From Theristus sp. LFF4_11 (taxonomy: Eukaryota; Nematoda; Chromadorea; Monhysterida; Xyalidae), in NCBI GenBank assembly GCA_030248135.1, contig JASANC010005666.1, forward strand, positions 1 through 64,000: 64,000 nt of DNA, in the 5' to 3' direction. The notes under the pieces are model-generated. The model made no database searches, was not told the DNA's origin, and was given only the letters and a program-made list of their open reading frames with translations. Below are positions 43,901-55,100 of this stretch, one piece after another; position 1 is the first letter of the stretch; each line of letters opens with the position of its first letter. The position numbers and the translations under genes are program-made.

Positions 43901-46900
43901 TATGATGATGGTGATGAAAATGATGATGAGGATGGTGATGATGATGCTGATGAAGGTGATGATGGTGATGGTGATGAAGCTGATGGTGATGGTGATGAAA
44001 ATGATGATGATGATGATGGTGATGAAAATGATGGTGATGGTGATGAAAATGATGGTCATGATGAAGGTGATGATGGTGATGAAGGTGATGATTATGATGG
44101 CGATGAAGGTGATGATGGTGATGGTGATGAAAATGATGATGATGATGGTGATGATGATGGTGATGATGATGATGAAGGTGATGATGATGAAGGTGATGAT
44201 GGTGATGAAGGTGGTGATGGTGATGATGATGATGAAGGTGATGATGATGAAGGTGATGATGGTGATGAAGGTGGTGATGGTGAAGAAAATGATGATGATA
44301 GTGATAATGATGGTGATGATGATGTTGGTTATGATGATGATGGTGATGATGATTATGATGAAGGTGATGATGATGGTGATGATGAAGGTGATGGTGATGA
44401 TGTTGATGATAATAATGGTGATGATGATGATGGTGGGGATGATAGTGATGGTGATGGTGATGATGATGGAGGTGTAGTTGCGGAGTTGACGAATTGTAGC
44501 CGACACCCCCACACTCACGCCACAACTCGTTCCAGAGTTTTAGTTTTCGCAACAGTACGAGTTCAACAACGGAACTGCATGCAACTGACCACGTAGCAAA
44601 CAAATCACTGCGTCCTATAATCACCACCGAACCAGTTGCTGTTAACTTTATCGTGTGTGACAGATCAGAGCAATAAGTTTTTCTCGGAATTTTTCATCGA
44701 AAATTTTTCTTCATGCATTCACCAGTTGGCTTTCTGTCTGCCATGCAGGTGACACCGGCCTCCTGGGCGCAAGTCGAGGCAGAGTCGTTCGGTGAACGCA
44801 AGCACATGTCTGCTTATTGTCTGATTTACCACCGAGTTCTTGATGCCACCCCGTCTGGTTGGTGTGGTTTTTTTCAATAAGCATGGGTTTTACGCCCGTC
44901 AATCCATTGATGAATGCCAAAATGTGACCTCGATTTTGTGCAAGCCACTCCGGTCGGTGGTCAGTTCTCGGACGTGTCGTGCCGTGCCGTATGCGCATAC
45001 GTCAGGGATAAACGGGCCTTAACGTCAGAATAACGTGACGGGGTTGAACTGTTTTTACTTCCTGCTCCATGAATGAGAGACGTGACGTGACGTGCCGGGT
45101 GAATGTTGCATTCGTGAATCTGCTTCCACCCCCGCTCTCCACTGCCAGATTCCGCGAGCCGCTCAACGGTGCCCGAACTGCCGGCCGACCTCCGAGCGCA
45201 CATCGACGCTGAGAACGCCGCGTTTACGGCGCAGCTCGCCGAAATGGACGCGCGAAAGGCGCAGTTTGATTCGGATTTGGTGAAGGACGATGGGCAGAGG
45301 CGCGACGGAACCGGCGTCTGGGCGGATTATGGTCGGTGGATTTTTGTTGAGTTTGTGTGGATTTGGGTATGCTTGAGATGGTTGAATGAAAACAGCTGCA
45401 CTGTTTATAAACTAGTGGTTTTGTTTGAAGACGCAAAACGGTGTTCTTTAAAATTGAACACAAAAAGGGTCCACCTGTTTTATCGCTCATGTTTCCGTGA
45501 TGATAACCCCAGCTCTCTGAACCGGGTTCGTTGAAGGACAATGCGACTATGTTCCCAATTTTTATCGTTGGCTGAGAAACATGAAACGGTAGAAGCAGAT
45601 GAACAGTTCTTAACAAATTAAACTTAGCTAATGTTGTTTTTGAACTCGCCGATTGAAGCTGATTGCACCAATTAGTTTGCGTTCCAATCCAATCCCAGTT
45701 CCACCACAAAAGCAGCAAGTCAACAAGTTTCACAAACGCATCAGAACGTTCCATTCGTTAAATTTTGAACACTGTCAATAATGACGGCAAATGAATTTGT
45801 GTTGTGCGTCACCTCACGCGCGCCAGTTCGCCATTTCACTCGAAAAAAACAACAAACAAGCGAACAAAAAGGAGTTTTGCTGAGACAGCTCAATAATGAA
45901 AAAAATGAGACACATTGACAGAAAAAACAAACAATGAAAAAAACGAAAAAAAACTGACAAAAAAACCAAACTAAATGACAAAAAAACGAGAAAAAAACGC
46001 GCAGCGGCGAACGTCGGCCGCGACGACTCGTGGCAGCTGCTCTGTGCCGAGCACCCGGAGACGGAGCGCGATTTCGAGGCTCAAGTGGAGGGTCTCTGTG
46101 CGCAGCACCGTCGCGTGTCGCCGTCGATCTTCGTCGCCGACCGGGGCACGTTCGCGGCGTTGGTGCAGCTGCAGAACTGGGCGGAGCGGCCGGCCGAGGC
46201 GCTCGAGAATGTTTGTCGGATCGGTTTTTTTTGTATGGTTTTTTTCAATATTTTTTTTATTACCAATCATTTTTCTTGTTGCGGTCAAATCTAGCAGACC
46301 ATTGTGCTGCTGCTGTGCCATTTTGGTGGGGTTTGGCGAACGTTTCCCAGGATATCCCGGTTGTGTAAAACGATAGTGTTGAGTTTTAGAGATCGTTAAT
46401 TGCAACTGCCGTCCAACTATATGCAGATTGTGTGCGTCAGAAAATTTCGAATCTCGCACGCTGGTTGGATGCAGCGACCTGGTTGCGGCAATAGGTTGGC
46501 CCATTGGCCAATTCATAAGCGGCCAATCAACGTGTCGCACGTGATTTACGGTTTCATTCACTGCCGTTGATTGACTGACTTGTCTAACTGGTCGGATTTG
46601 GTTCTTGGGCGCGTTCAGATCGAAATTGACCTTGGTTTTTTTTTTGTTTCAGAAAATTTTCAGTTTTCACAAAAAGCTCCACAAAGATAAAATATCAGGT
46701 GCTGAACTCGATGGCGGCCGACCTCGCCGACCAGTGCAAGCGAGCGTCCGATCGGCTGACGCTGAGCGTGGCGTCGTTCCCGTTCGCGCACACGGACGTG
46801 CGTCTGCGGTCGTTCGCAGCGTTTCTGATTCTGGCGGCACAGTGCGACCACCAGTGGGTGCAGCGCGCCGCGTTGCTCGAGACGTTGGTCGGCTGGGCGG

Positions 46901-49900
46901 AGAGCCGCGTGAAGACGGCCGTGCCGACGGCGCAGTCCATTGCGGAGTGAGTGTGCGGCGGTGGTGGTTGTTGGGGATTTGTAGGCGATGTTTTTCAGCC
47001 AGGGCGAACCCAGAGAAGCGTACAGAACGCCATTGAGTAGGGCACCCTCGATTCACGTTTGCATCGGTGTCAACTATAAATCAATCAGTTTTATCAGTCC
47101 CATGCTTGATGCGGCAACTCAAAATTTTCCGAGTGTCCTGGCCGGATTGAATCGCGGAGCCAAAAAATGGATAATATACCACCAAAAATATTCAGGTCCA
47201 AACACAAATGAAAAACAAACCAACTTTCCAGGGACTGTCTCGCCGAGCAAGCAGTGACGGCGCACACGACGGCGCTGCCGAAACCATCGCAGCAACAGTT
47301 GTACGAACGCTTCTTTCGGACGTATTTGATGTTCTTACGAGCGGTGCCCTCGCTCGGCAAAGCGCTCACGTACCTCGACGAAAAAAGGTTTCGTTCCTCT
47401 AATCTTGCATTTTTGTGTTGTTGTTTTTGGACAACAAGTTTGGTGGACAATGGCAGAAGTCTTGAATTGAATTAGCGATTGCTTCGCATGAGACCTCCAT
47501 TTCTATGCAAAGGATCATCGACATGACATTCTGTGATTGAAACGCTTCTGCTTGGGTTGGCTTGTGGCCACGCATATATGCGTAAAAACGATGTTATACG
47601 TCAGTTTTCGCTTTGTGGGCTGCGGACTGACACCGCGAGGGCTGGCTGATGTTTCGTGCTGCCATTACCACCCCTCGCGCACGTGCATTTTTGAGACTGT
47701 GCGGTCTGGCGACTTGTCCAACTGACGAGCCCGGCGTCGCCGTGGTCTTCGCTTGCCGGGCGAAACGCTTCAATATCGGCATGTCATTCCGATTCTCATT
47801 TTGTGTTTTTTTCTGTTTGCAGCTACCGCAGCGCATTGTTGTGCGCCCGCCTGTCGTTGTCGATCAACGCACGACTGCTGAGTTTCAGCTCCTGGGGCTA
47901 CACGCATCTGCTGTATCCTGTGCTGTTGTTGAACATCATCTATACGGCGGTGGTGGTGAGCGGGTTTTGTTTAAGTGAGCTTTTTTACTGTGGTAGAACC
48001 GATGGCTAGTTCAGAGTTGGCTTAGCTAGTTCAGTGTTCTCGATTGTTATTTATCACAATCGGAGACAAACACACTGGCACTCACATGCGACACCACACT
48101 GCGTATATGTGTGCCAGTGTGTTTGTGTCTGACGATGCACCATTCGGGTTGAATTAAGCGCCATTCATGAAGGTTAGGCGCACTGAAGCGCGCTGACGCG
48201 CGTCACTTCGCTACAGATTCACGAAGCAAAAAAAACAGCGCGCTTCAGTTTTGGAACGTGCGCACATTCATACGTACGTTCATGTTAGCGCGCGTCAACG
48301 CGCGTCAGCGCGCGCGCGCATGAATGGGTCTTTACATGTGTTGAAAACAGAAAGCGCCTGATTGTCAGTTTGTTTAGGTTGGCTTGAACATTTTAAAAAT
48401 TCTGATATAATGTTCATCATTTGATTTATTTTAAGCTTTTATATCGCAATTTGACAGCGCTGGACAATCGACGATTACGTGACCGTCCGTGAGCTGTTGT
48501 TGTTCGCTGACACCGCCGCTGCCGCTGACGTGCCGAAACAACCACAACCACAACAACAAGAACAAGAACCACAACCACAACAACAAGAACAAGAACCACA
48601 ACCACAACAACAAAAACAAGAACAAGAACCACAACAACAACCACAACAACAAAAACACGAACAACAACAACAGACACAACAAAAACAACAACAACAACCA
48701 CAACAACAAGAACAAGAACCACAACAACAAAAACAAGAACAACAACAACAAATACAACAACAACCACAACAACCGCAACCACCACAACCACAACCACAAC
48801 CGCAACAACCACAACCACCACCACCACCACAACAACAACCGCAACTACAACAACCACAACATCAACGACAACATCAACAACCACAACCGGAGATCGCCAA
48901 GATCGCCGAGCGTCATCGCAGCGTTTCGTTGCGTGTGCTCGCTGAGGCGATGTTGTTCGAGACGCGCTTGTTCGCGCAGGCGCCCTCGATGCGTCCGCAC
49001 GTCATTCCGTCGGCGAGCGTGATCGAGTGGTGCGCGACGCTGTGGCTGAGTTTGCTGCGCGATCCGAGTGAGTCGTTTTCTTGTCCGTGTGTCCTTTTTT
49101 GTTCATTTGTTGTTTTCTTTCACCGGTTTTTGAATCAGTTATTCTGGAGACGAATTGTTGCGCGAGATCAGACCGCGGACGACGGAATTGGAACGCTCTC
49201 GATCTGGATGTTGTGTTTCTGGCAACACCAAGCACCTACCCCCATGCCACCCCACCTCACAGGAGGGCTTCATTTACCGAACTGTAGTTTATCGGCATGC
49301 GCTTTGTTTCTGTGATTCTTGATTCGTCAGAGACGATGAAAAAATCGCCAATATCGGCGTTTTCGCAAATGGCTTCACCAGGCCAGATGTAGCCACCGGC
49401 CACAATGTCAATCAGCATGTGTCTCTCATTTTGCGACCGCTATTTTCACATCAAAGAACGTCCAGTTTCGCGTTCATTTTGCCTGCTTCACCATCCTTGC
49501 AGGGTTGTCGATCGATTCCGTCTCGCATGTGAACGCCGTCGCGACGATTCTGAATGAGCGAATCCGCCATCCGGCCGAGTGGCTCCGGTCGCTTGGACCG
49601 TGGAAGGTCGCGCGTTTGCATTTTTTTCCTTTCTCCGATATTTGAGTTACGCTTGTATATGAGGCTCAGCAGATCGCCTGGCACGTGCGAGATTTGGATA
49701 ATGCTAATACTGTCAAATTGTAACAAAGAACACTGAAATTTGCATTCGCTTTTTGACGTTTGATCGGCTGCATATCGAGCTGGTTTTTCGAGCCCACTCA
49801 GTGAGCGCAGGTCGAAATCGCCCGTAGTTTCGTTCGCTGGTAGTTCCGCCCATCACAGAAGAAAAAAATCGCTATGCAAAATTGAGAAAGTGAAAGCGAA

Positions 49901-50067
49901 ACAAACCGAATTTCCAGGTTGGTCTGTTCCGGATAACATTGAACATGCAATCGCTGCCGAACGAACTGCAGCGGACACTGTCGCACGCGGAGAAACTCGG
50001 CCTCTTGTCAGTGGATAAGCTGGCCGTGGACACTTTGGAGCAGCATTTGAAGGCGGTTCTTAGTTGA
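31903..50067 (+). CDS. USP28: Ubiquitin-specific protease, USP25/28 type
   Basis: Cysteine protease that removes ubiquitin. Exons, phases agreeing: 32733-33031, 33445-33517, 33956-34125, 34439-34564, 34635-34703, 35189-35329, 35594-35674, 35794-36010, 36207-36662, 37241-37392, 37803-37930, 39175-39270, 39601-39714, 39838-39925, 40339-40720, 43270-43340, 43642-43758, 44749-44857, 45149-45331, 46005-46210, 46699-46946, 47232-47387, 47823-47955, 48458-49067, 49503-49606 and 49918-50067: about 1,560 aa plus a tentative first exon from the ATG at 31903. Landmarks: a ubiquitin-interacting motif split by an intron (ESQDLQ + RALAMSFAE), Cys box GLKNVGNTCWLNSLLQ, QQDVTEAI, the coiled insert after FPETLAVDRYMHNRL, His box LHAVLVHEGSACAGHYWSF, KYNDTT, and SAYCLIYH. 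It is longer than vertebrate USP25/28 (~1,050-1,080), mainly through acidic/Ser-rich loops and a Q-rich insert. Intron after 34564 is GC-AG. USP25 versus USP28 is not decidable by eye. Confidence 0.9.
33624..33845 (+). repeat. Palindromic dispersed repeat, third copy
   Basis: TATCTTTTATTTTTGTTCTG, CGACTCTATGCGCG, a central AATTCAAAATTGG and a right end with ATTGAGACCCACAG and AAAAGAAAAGA. In a USP intron. Confidence 0.6.
34971..35178 (+). mobile_element. MITE abutting a USP acceptor, TTA duplication
   Basis: Ends AGGCCCGTTTATACCTGA and TCAGGTATAAACGGGCCT with TTA on both sides (34968-34970, 35179-35181). The interior has repeats of GTACGTCACGGCACGTCAC. Length 208 bp. A fragment of the same family with the right end GATAAACGGGCC then TTA lies near 44950-45020. 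Confidence 0.88.
38056..39116 (+). mobile_element. hAT-like non-autonomous element, copy 2
   Basis: Same element as 25853-26896, with 8-bp duplication GCCATGAT at 38048-38055 and 39117-39124. Length 1061 bp. Differences are mainly in homopolymer lengths (the C run is 9 here against 18). In the USP intron between 37930 and 39175. Confidence 0.94.
40828..41608 (+). mobile_element. hAT-like non-autonomous element, third family
   Basis: Ends TAGGGTTGGCAAAATACCG and TTTTTACCATGCCAACCCTA; 8-bp duplication GTTTTGTG at 40820-40827 and 41609-41616. Subterminal DNA repeats ACCGGTAAAAATAC and its inverse. Length 781 bp, no transposase. In the USP intron between 40720 and 43270. Confidence 0.93.
41627..43146 (-). 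mobile_element. hAT element with transposase remnant
   Basis: Ends TAGGGATGGATCCGGC and GCCGGTTCCGGTCC...CATCCCTA-type sequence (right end reads ACCGGCTCCATCCCTA); 8-bp duplication GTCATAAA at 41619-41626 against GTCCTAAA at 43147-43154, one mismatch. Subterminal regions are dense in CCGGATCCGG words. It begins 18 bp after the end of the previous hAT element. The minus strand carries the C-terminal part of a transposase. Confidence 0.9.
41879..42585 (-). pseudogene. hAT transposase C-terminal remnant, frameshifted
   Basis: The minus-strand frame from 42585 reads TYVDLRFKNTAVVF, an acidic linker, then DFWRLNSSKYPKLSTIARRY and LAPLPTSVASNE, the hAT dimerisation region near the transposase C-terminus. 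After SVASNE the family pattern (ER.FS.A) continues in another frame: a shift equivalent to one lost base near 42005, ending at 41879. The N-terminal zinc finger and most of the catalytic domain are absent. Dead, probably an internally deleted copy. Confidence 0.85.
43770..44477 (+). repeat. Imperfect GAT/GGT microsatellite
   Basis: About 700 bp of GATGATGGT-type trinucleotide and hexanucleotide repeats in the USP intron between 43758 and 44749. Open in several frames on both strands only because of the repeat; flanking splice sites show it is intronic. Confidence 0.95.
46964..47053 (-). repeat. tRNA-derived SINE, copy D, 3' part only
   Basis: TGGTTGTTGGGGATTTGTAG, GATGTTTTTCAGCCAGGGCG and CATTGAGTAGGGCACCCTCG; the tRNA half is missing. 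It starts about 17 bp after the donor of the USP exon ending at 46946. Confidence 0.8.
48157..48331 (+). mobile_element. Short relative of the 1.55-kb PIF/Harbinger-like element
   Basis: AGCGCCATTCATGAAGG... to ...GCATGAATGGGTCT with TTA on both sides (48154-48156, 48332-48334). Length 175 bp, with AGCGCGCTGACGCGCG words. In the USP intron between 47955 and 48458. Confidence 0.85.
48535..48890 (+). repeat. Coding Q-rich repeat in USP
   Basis: Imperfect CAA/CCA/GAA repeat translating to Gln runs with Pro, Glu and Lys, about 118 residues inside the exon 48458-49067. The exon is in phase on both sides, and unique sequence follows (PEIAKIAERHRSVSLRVLAE), so it is translated. Confidence 0.85.
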
Positions 50068-50123
50068 TTCGTTGTTGTTGTTGTTGTTTTGATAGTACGT
50101 TTGTTTGATCTAGATCTTTAATA

Positions 50124-50220
50124 CCGTATTACCCCCAATAAACCCCCATGGGGGATTAATACGTCAGCGACTTTTAGGGGTGGGGGTTTATTGGGGGGGG
50201 GTTTAATGGGGGTAATACGG
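50124..50220 (+). mobile_element. Short G-run palindromic MITE
   Basis: CCGTATTACCCCCAATAAAC to AATGGGGGTAATACGG with TA on both sides. Length 97 bp; minimal relative of 22015-22440. Confidence 0.88.
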
Positions 50221-50540
50221 TAGTAATAATGCCATTTATTAACACTTACTGCTGGTGCCAGTTTTTATACAAGCGCAATAGTCCAATAGTGCTACACCGC
50301 GACACGAAGCGCCTTGATAAAATCATGAGACAACACAACTCCAAACACGTTGAAGAGCTGGCAGAACACTGGTGGAAAACACCGCAACATGAACACTCAT
50401 GATGTCATTCTGGCGCGCCAGTGGTGTGCGTTTCTGTGGTAGCACCACCGGACTATGAAGCTGTTTAAAAAACTGACCCGTGGGGTTGTCGCGCGTCACA
50501 GTTGGTACGGCAGCGACCAGGGCTGCTTTTCCTGTAGCTA

Positions 50541-50808
50541 CAGTATGGCCGAATAAATATGGCAGTCTCAATCAAGGCGAGATTAGTCGCAGACTAGGAG
50601 TTTCCTTTCTCAAAAATGATAAGATGTCCGCCAATCGAGTGTGCAAAGGTAGAAATAATGAACAGAATAGCCCGAATTACCAATTAATTTTCAGAAACAT
50701 GTAAAATTTGACACGCAGTTGGGTTTCTGAGCAACTTTTTTCTTTGATTCAAATTTCGCGCGCTTCTTGCACCCTGAAAAAAGCTGCCATGTTTAAACGG
50801 TCATACTG
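50541..50808 (+). mobile_element. MITE, CAGTATGGCC family, complete
   Basis: CAGTATGGCCGAATAAATAT to TTTAAACGGTCATACTG, TA at 50539-50540 and 50809-50810. Length 268 bp. Very close to the copy at 1958-2220 in its left half. Confidence 0.88.
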
Positions 50809-52124
50809 TATACGAAAATGGCACGCTTTCAAGCGGCGCGGTCATGCCGATGCCAGATTGGCCGGCAGCAGTTCTCGTGAGTCACATGTTAGCGAATGGG
50901 TGGGTCCTGGACGGTCCCATTCGTCGCGGCACCCCCTACCCACAAATAGTGCTCTGTGAATTTTTACAGTTTCCATTCGATCCTATGGATCGACTTAGTC
51001 AAGCAGGAATGGTTGCAGTCTGAATCGACTGCACTGATTGGTCGCAGAAGCAAACCAACCTGTATGATGTTTTTTTCTGTAATTTTGTATTGTTGTATCT
51101 TTGTTCTACTTGATAGATGTGCATTTTCGTTTGTGATTGATTCGGCCGATTGACGTTTTTGGGTAAGAAATGTGTATTTTTGCTCTTTCGCCATAAGTTG
51201 CTTTCGTATTTCTTGCAATCACAATAACTGGGTTGGTCACATTTTGAAATTAGTTCGCGTGTGTGTTATGAGGTTATAATGGTTATTAGGTTATAAGGTT
51301 ATAACTTATATGATTCATTTGTGTTCGATTACGAAAAGGTAATGTCTAAGTCAACGTCTATTTCTAAGTTCACCATATCAACGTGCTGCTTTCAATTGGC
51401 GAATTTTATGTAAGAAAAAACTCGAAACCTGAAATGATGCAAGTCAGCAGAGATTATTTATCATATTACTCAGTTTTAAAATAGTGATTATCGGGTTTGT
51501 GATTTTGTTTTTAAAAGTTATCGCTTAGCTTAAAGATGACAAAATACGTGCCGTTATTTTCCTGTTTCCTGTTGTTTTGTTTGGATTCAAATTCGTTGCA
51601 GTATATGCTGTCGCCATGTGGATGTGGCGTGTGGGCAACATGAAATATGAAAATCCCAGAATAAAACTGTTATCCCCGAAAAGATGACGAAAAACTGCAC
51701 GATTTTGGTGTTGTGTTGTTCGCCAGCTTATTCGTTGTTCGCCAGCTTATTCTGCTTGCATGATTCTGAGACTTGCATAACCATTCTTTTTCAGATTTTG
51801 CGTTTCATCTTCATTTTGCTTCTGTTTGTAATAAATTTCTCAGCCCACTTGATTTTTGATTACCGTATGTTCTTGCGGTGCTGTCCATGTTCACTAGAAT
51901 ACAGATCATCAGCTGATTGGCTGCATTTGAATGCTCGAGCATATTGTTGGCGGCCTTTGACAGCCGACCAATGGGCCGCTTTTTAGTTTTTAGATGCAGA
52001 ACGTGCGGCGCATTTCTGGATTCTGCAATATTTTAATTAATCTTTCCATTGTGCTCGAATGTTGCAAATGAAATTTAACCGGTAATTCATATTTATTTTG
52101 AAGAAATTTGAAAAAAAACCGAAT

Positions 52125-55100
52125 ATGGAATGCCGCCAGCGACATCGCCAACTGTCGAGTGACACGCCACGACACCAACAGTCGAACACGTCGAATGACA
52201 TCGGTTGGCGTCAGCAGATGGCGACAAGTGCGACCAGTGTCGGTGATCGATGGCAGCACATTCGCAGTGCCAGCGGCAACGACGACGACAGCAGCCGATT
52301 GGCGGTTGGTTGGTGTTGGCGGAGCATGGTTTGTGGCCTGGTGTTCAGTTTTCGAAATGGTTTGTTTGTCGCTGTTGTTGAGCTTTCATCAAGTCGTCAA
52401 ATACGTCGATCATTCCCGTGCGACGGTATGCGGTACCAATGTGCGCAGCCCTCAAAAGCGGTGGGCAGCCCAGCCCGCAATACATTTTTGCGGTGGCTTT
52501 TTGGCGACACCGGTTTGAGGGCTGTACACCACTTTGAGGGCTGTGCACTACTTTGAGGGCTGTGCACTACTTTGAGGGCTGTACACCACTTTGAGGGCTG
52601 TACACCACTTTGAGGGCTGTACACCACTTTGAGGGCTGTACACCACTTTGAGGGCTGTACACCACTTTGAGGGCTGTGCACTACTTTGAGGGCTGTACAC
52701 CACTTTGAGGGCTGTGCACTACTTTGAGGGCTGTACACCACTTTGAGGGCTGTGCACCACTTTGAGGGCTGCGCACTACTTTGAGGGCTGTGCACTACTT
52801 TGAGGGCTGTACACCATTTTGAGGGCTGTACACCACTTTGAGGGCTGTGCACTACTTTGAGGGCTGTGCACTACTTTGAGGGCTGTACACCACTTTGAGG
52901 GCTGTACACCACTTTGAGGGCTGTGCACTACTTTGAGGGCTGTACACCACTTTGAGGGCTGTGCACTACTTTGAGGGCTGTACACCACTTTGAGGGCTGT
53001 ACACCACTTTGAGGGCTGTGCACTACTTTGAGGGCTGTACACCACTTTGAGGGCTGTACACCACTTTGAGGGCTGTACACCACTTTGAGGGCTGTGCACT
53101 ACTTTGAGGGCTGTGCACTACTTTGAGGGCTGTGCACTACTTTGAGGGCTGTACACCACTTTGAGGGCTGTACACCACTTTGAGGGCTGTACACCACTTT
53201 GAGGGCTGTACACCACTTTGAGGGCTGTACACCACTTTGAGGGCTGTACACCACTTTGAGGGCTGTGCACTACTTTGAGGGCTGTGCACCACTTTGAGGG
53301 CTGTACACCACTTTGAGGGCTGTACACCACATTGAGGGCTGTACACCACTTTGAGGGCTGTACACCACATTGAGGGCTGTGCACTACTTTGAGGGCTGTA
53401 CACCACTTTGAGGGCTGTACACCACTTTGAGGGCTGTACACCACTTTGAGGGCTGTGCACTACTTTGAGGGCTGTGCACTACTTTGAGGGCTGTGCACTA
53501 CATTGAGGGCTGTACACCACTTTGAGGGCTGTGCACTACTTTGAGGGCTGTACACCACTTTGAGGGCTGTACACCACTTTGAGGGCTGTACACCACTTTG
53601 AGGGCTGTGCACTACATTGAGGGCTGTACACCACTTTGAGGGCTGTGCACTACTTTGAGGGCTGTGCACTACTTTGAGGGCTGTACACCACTTTGAGGGC
53701 TGTACACCACTTTGAGGGCTGTACACCACTTTGAGGGCTGTGCACTACTTTGAGGGCTGTGCACTACTTTGAGGGCTGTGCACTACTTTGAGGGCTGTGC
53801 ACTACTTTGAGGGCTGTACACCACTTTGAGGGCTGTACACCACTTTGAGGGCTGTGCACTACTTTGAGGGCTGTGCACTACTTTGAGGGCTGTGCACTAC
53901 TTTGAGGGCTGTACACCACTTTGAGGGCTGTGCACTACTTTGAGGGCTGTGCACTACTTTGAGGGCTGTGCACTACTTTGAGGGCTGTACACCACTTTGA
54001 GGGCTGTGCACTACTTTGAGGGCTGTGCACTACTTTGAGGGCTGTACACCACTTTGAGGGCTGTGCACTACTTTGAGGGCTGTACACCACTTTGAGGGCT
54101 GTGCACTACTTTGAGGGCTGTGCACTACTTTGAGGGCTGTGCACTACTTTGAGGGCTGTACACCACTTTGAGGGCTGTGCACTACTTTGAGGGCTGTGCA
54201 CTACTTTGAGGGCTGTGCACTACTTTGAGGGCTGTGCACTACTTTGAGGGCTGTACACCACTTTGAGGGCTGTGCACTACTTTGAGGGCTGTACACCACT
54301 TTGAGGGCTGTACACCACTTTGAGGGCTGTACACCACTTTGAGGGCTGTGCACTACTTTGAGGCCTGTGCACTACTTTGAGGGCTGTGCACTACTTTGAG
54401 GGCTGTACACCACTTTGAGGGCTGTGCACTACTTTGAGGGCTGTGCACCACTTTGAGGGCTGTGCACTACTTTGAGGGCTGTGCACTACTTTGAGGGCTG
54501 TACACCACTTTGAGGGCTGTGCACTACTTTGAGGGCTGTGCACTACTTTGAGGGCTGTACACCACTTTGAGGGCTGTGCACTACTTTGAGGGCTGTGCAC
54601 TACTTTGAGGGCTGTGCACTACTTTGAGGGCTGTGCACTACTTTGAGGGCTGTGCACTACTTTGAGGGCTGTGCACTACTTTGAGGGCTGTGCACTACTT
54701 TGAGGGCTGTACACCACTTTGAGGGCTGTACACCACTTTGAGGGCTGTGCACCACTTTGAGGGCTGTGCACTACTTTGAGGGCTGTGCACCACTTTGAGG
54801 GCTGTGCACTACTTTGAGGGCTGTGCACTACTTTGAGGGCTGTGCACTACTTTGAGGGCTGTGCACTACTTTGAGGGCTGTGCACTACTTTGAGGGCTGT
54901 GCACTACTTTGAGGGCTGTGCACCACTTTGAGGGCTGTGCACTACTTTGAGGGCTGTGCACCACTTTGAGGGCTGTGCACTACTTTGAGGGCTGTGCACC
55001 ACTTTGAGGGCTGTGCACTACTTTGAGGGCTGTGCACTACTTTGAGGGCTGTGCACTACTTTGAGGGCTGTGCACCACTTTGAGGGCTGTGCACTACTTT

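Larger units (their letters stand above)
50068..52124. other. Intergenic between USP and presenilin
   Basis: About 2 kb, AT-rich, with two MITEs (50124-50220, 50541-50808). The stretch 50810-52124 shows no feature I can support apart from a CATCAGCTGATTGGC word near 51910. Confidence 0.6.

Noticed and set aside
43604..44627. Open frames of ~235-310 codons on both strands (poly-Asp/Gly, poly-His, poly-Ile)
   Set aside because: They are translations of the GAT microsatellite, which lies between in-phase USP exons and their splice sites.
47823..50067. A separate gene starting after the USP catalytic region
   Set aside because: Every exon from 46699 to 50067 joins in phase with the upstream USP exons and no start context intervenes, so one gene is simpler. 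A split remains possible without cDNA.
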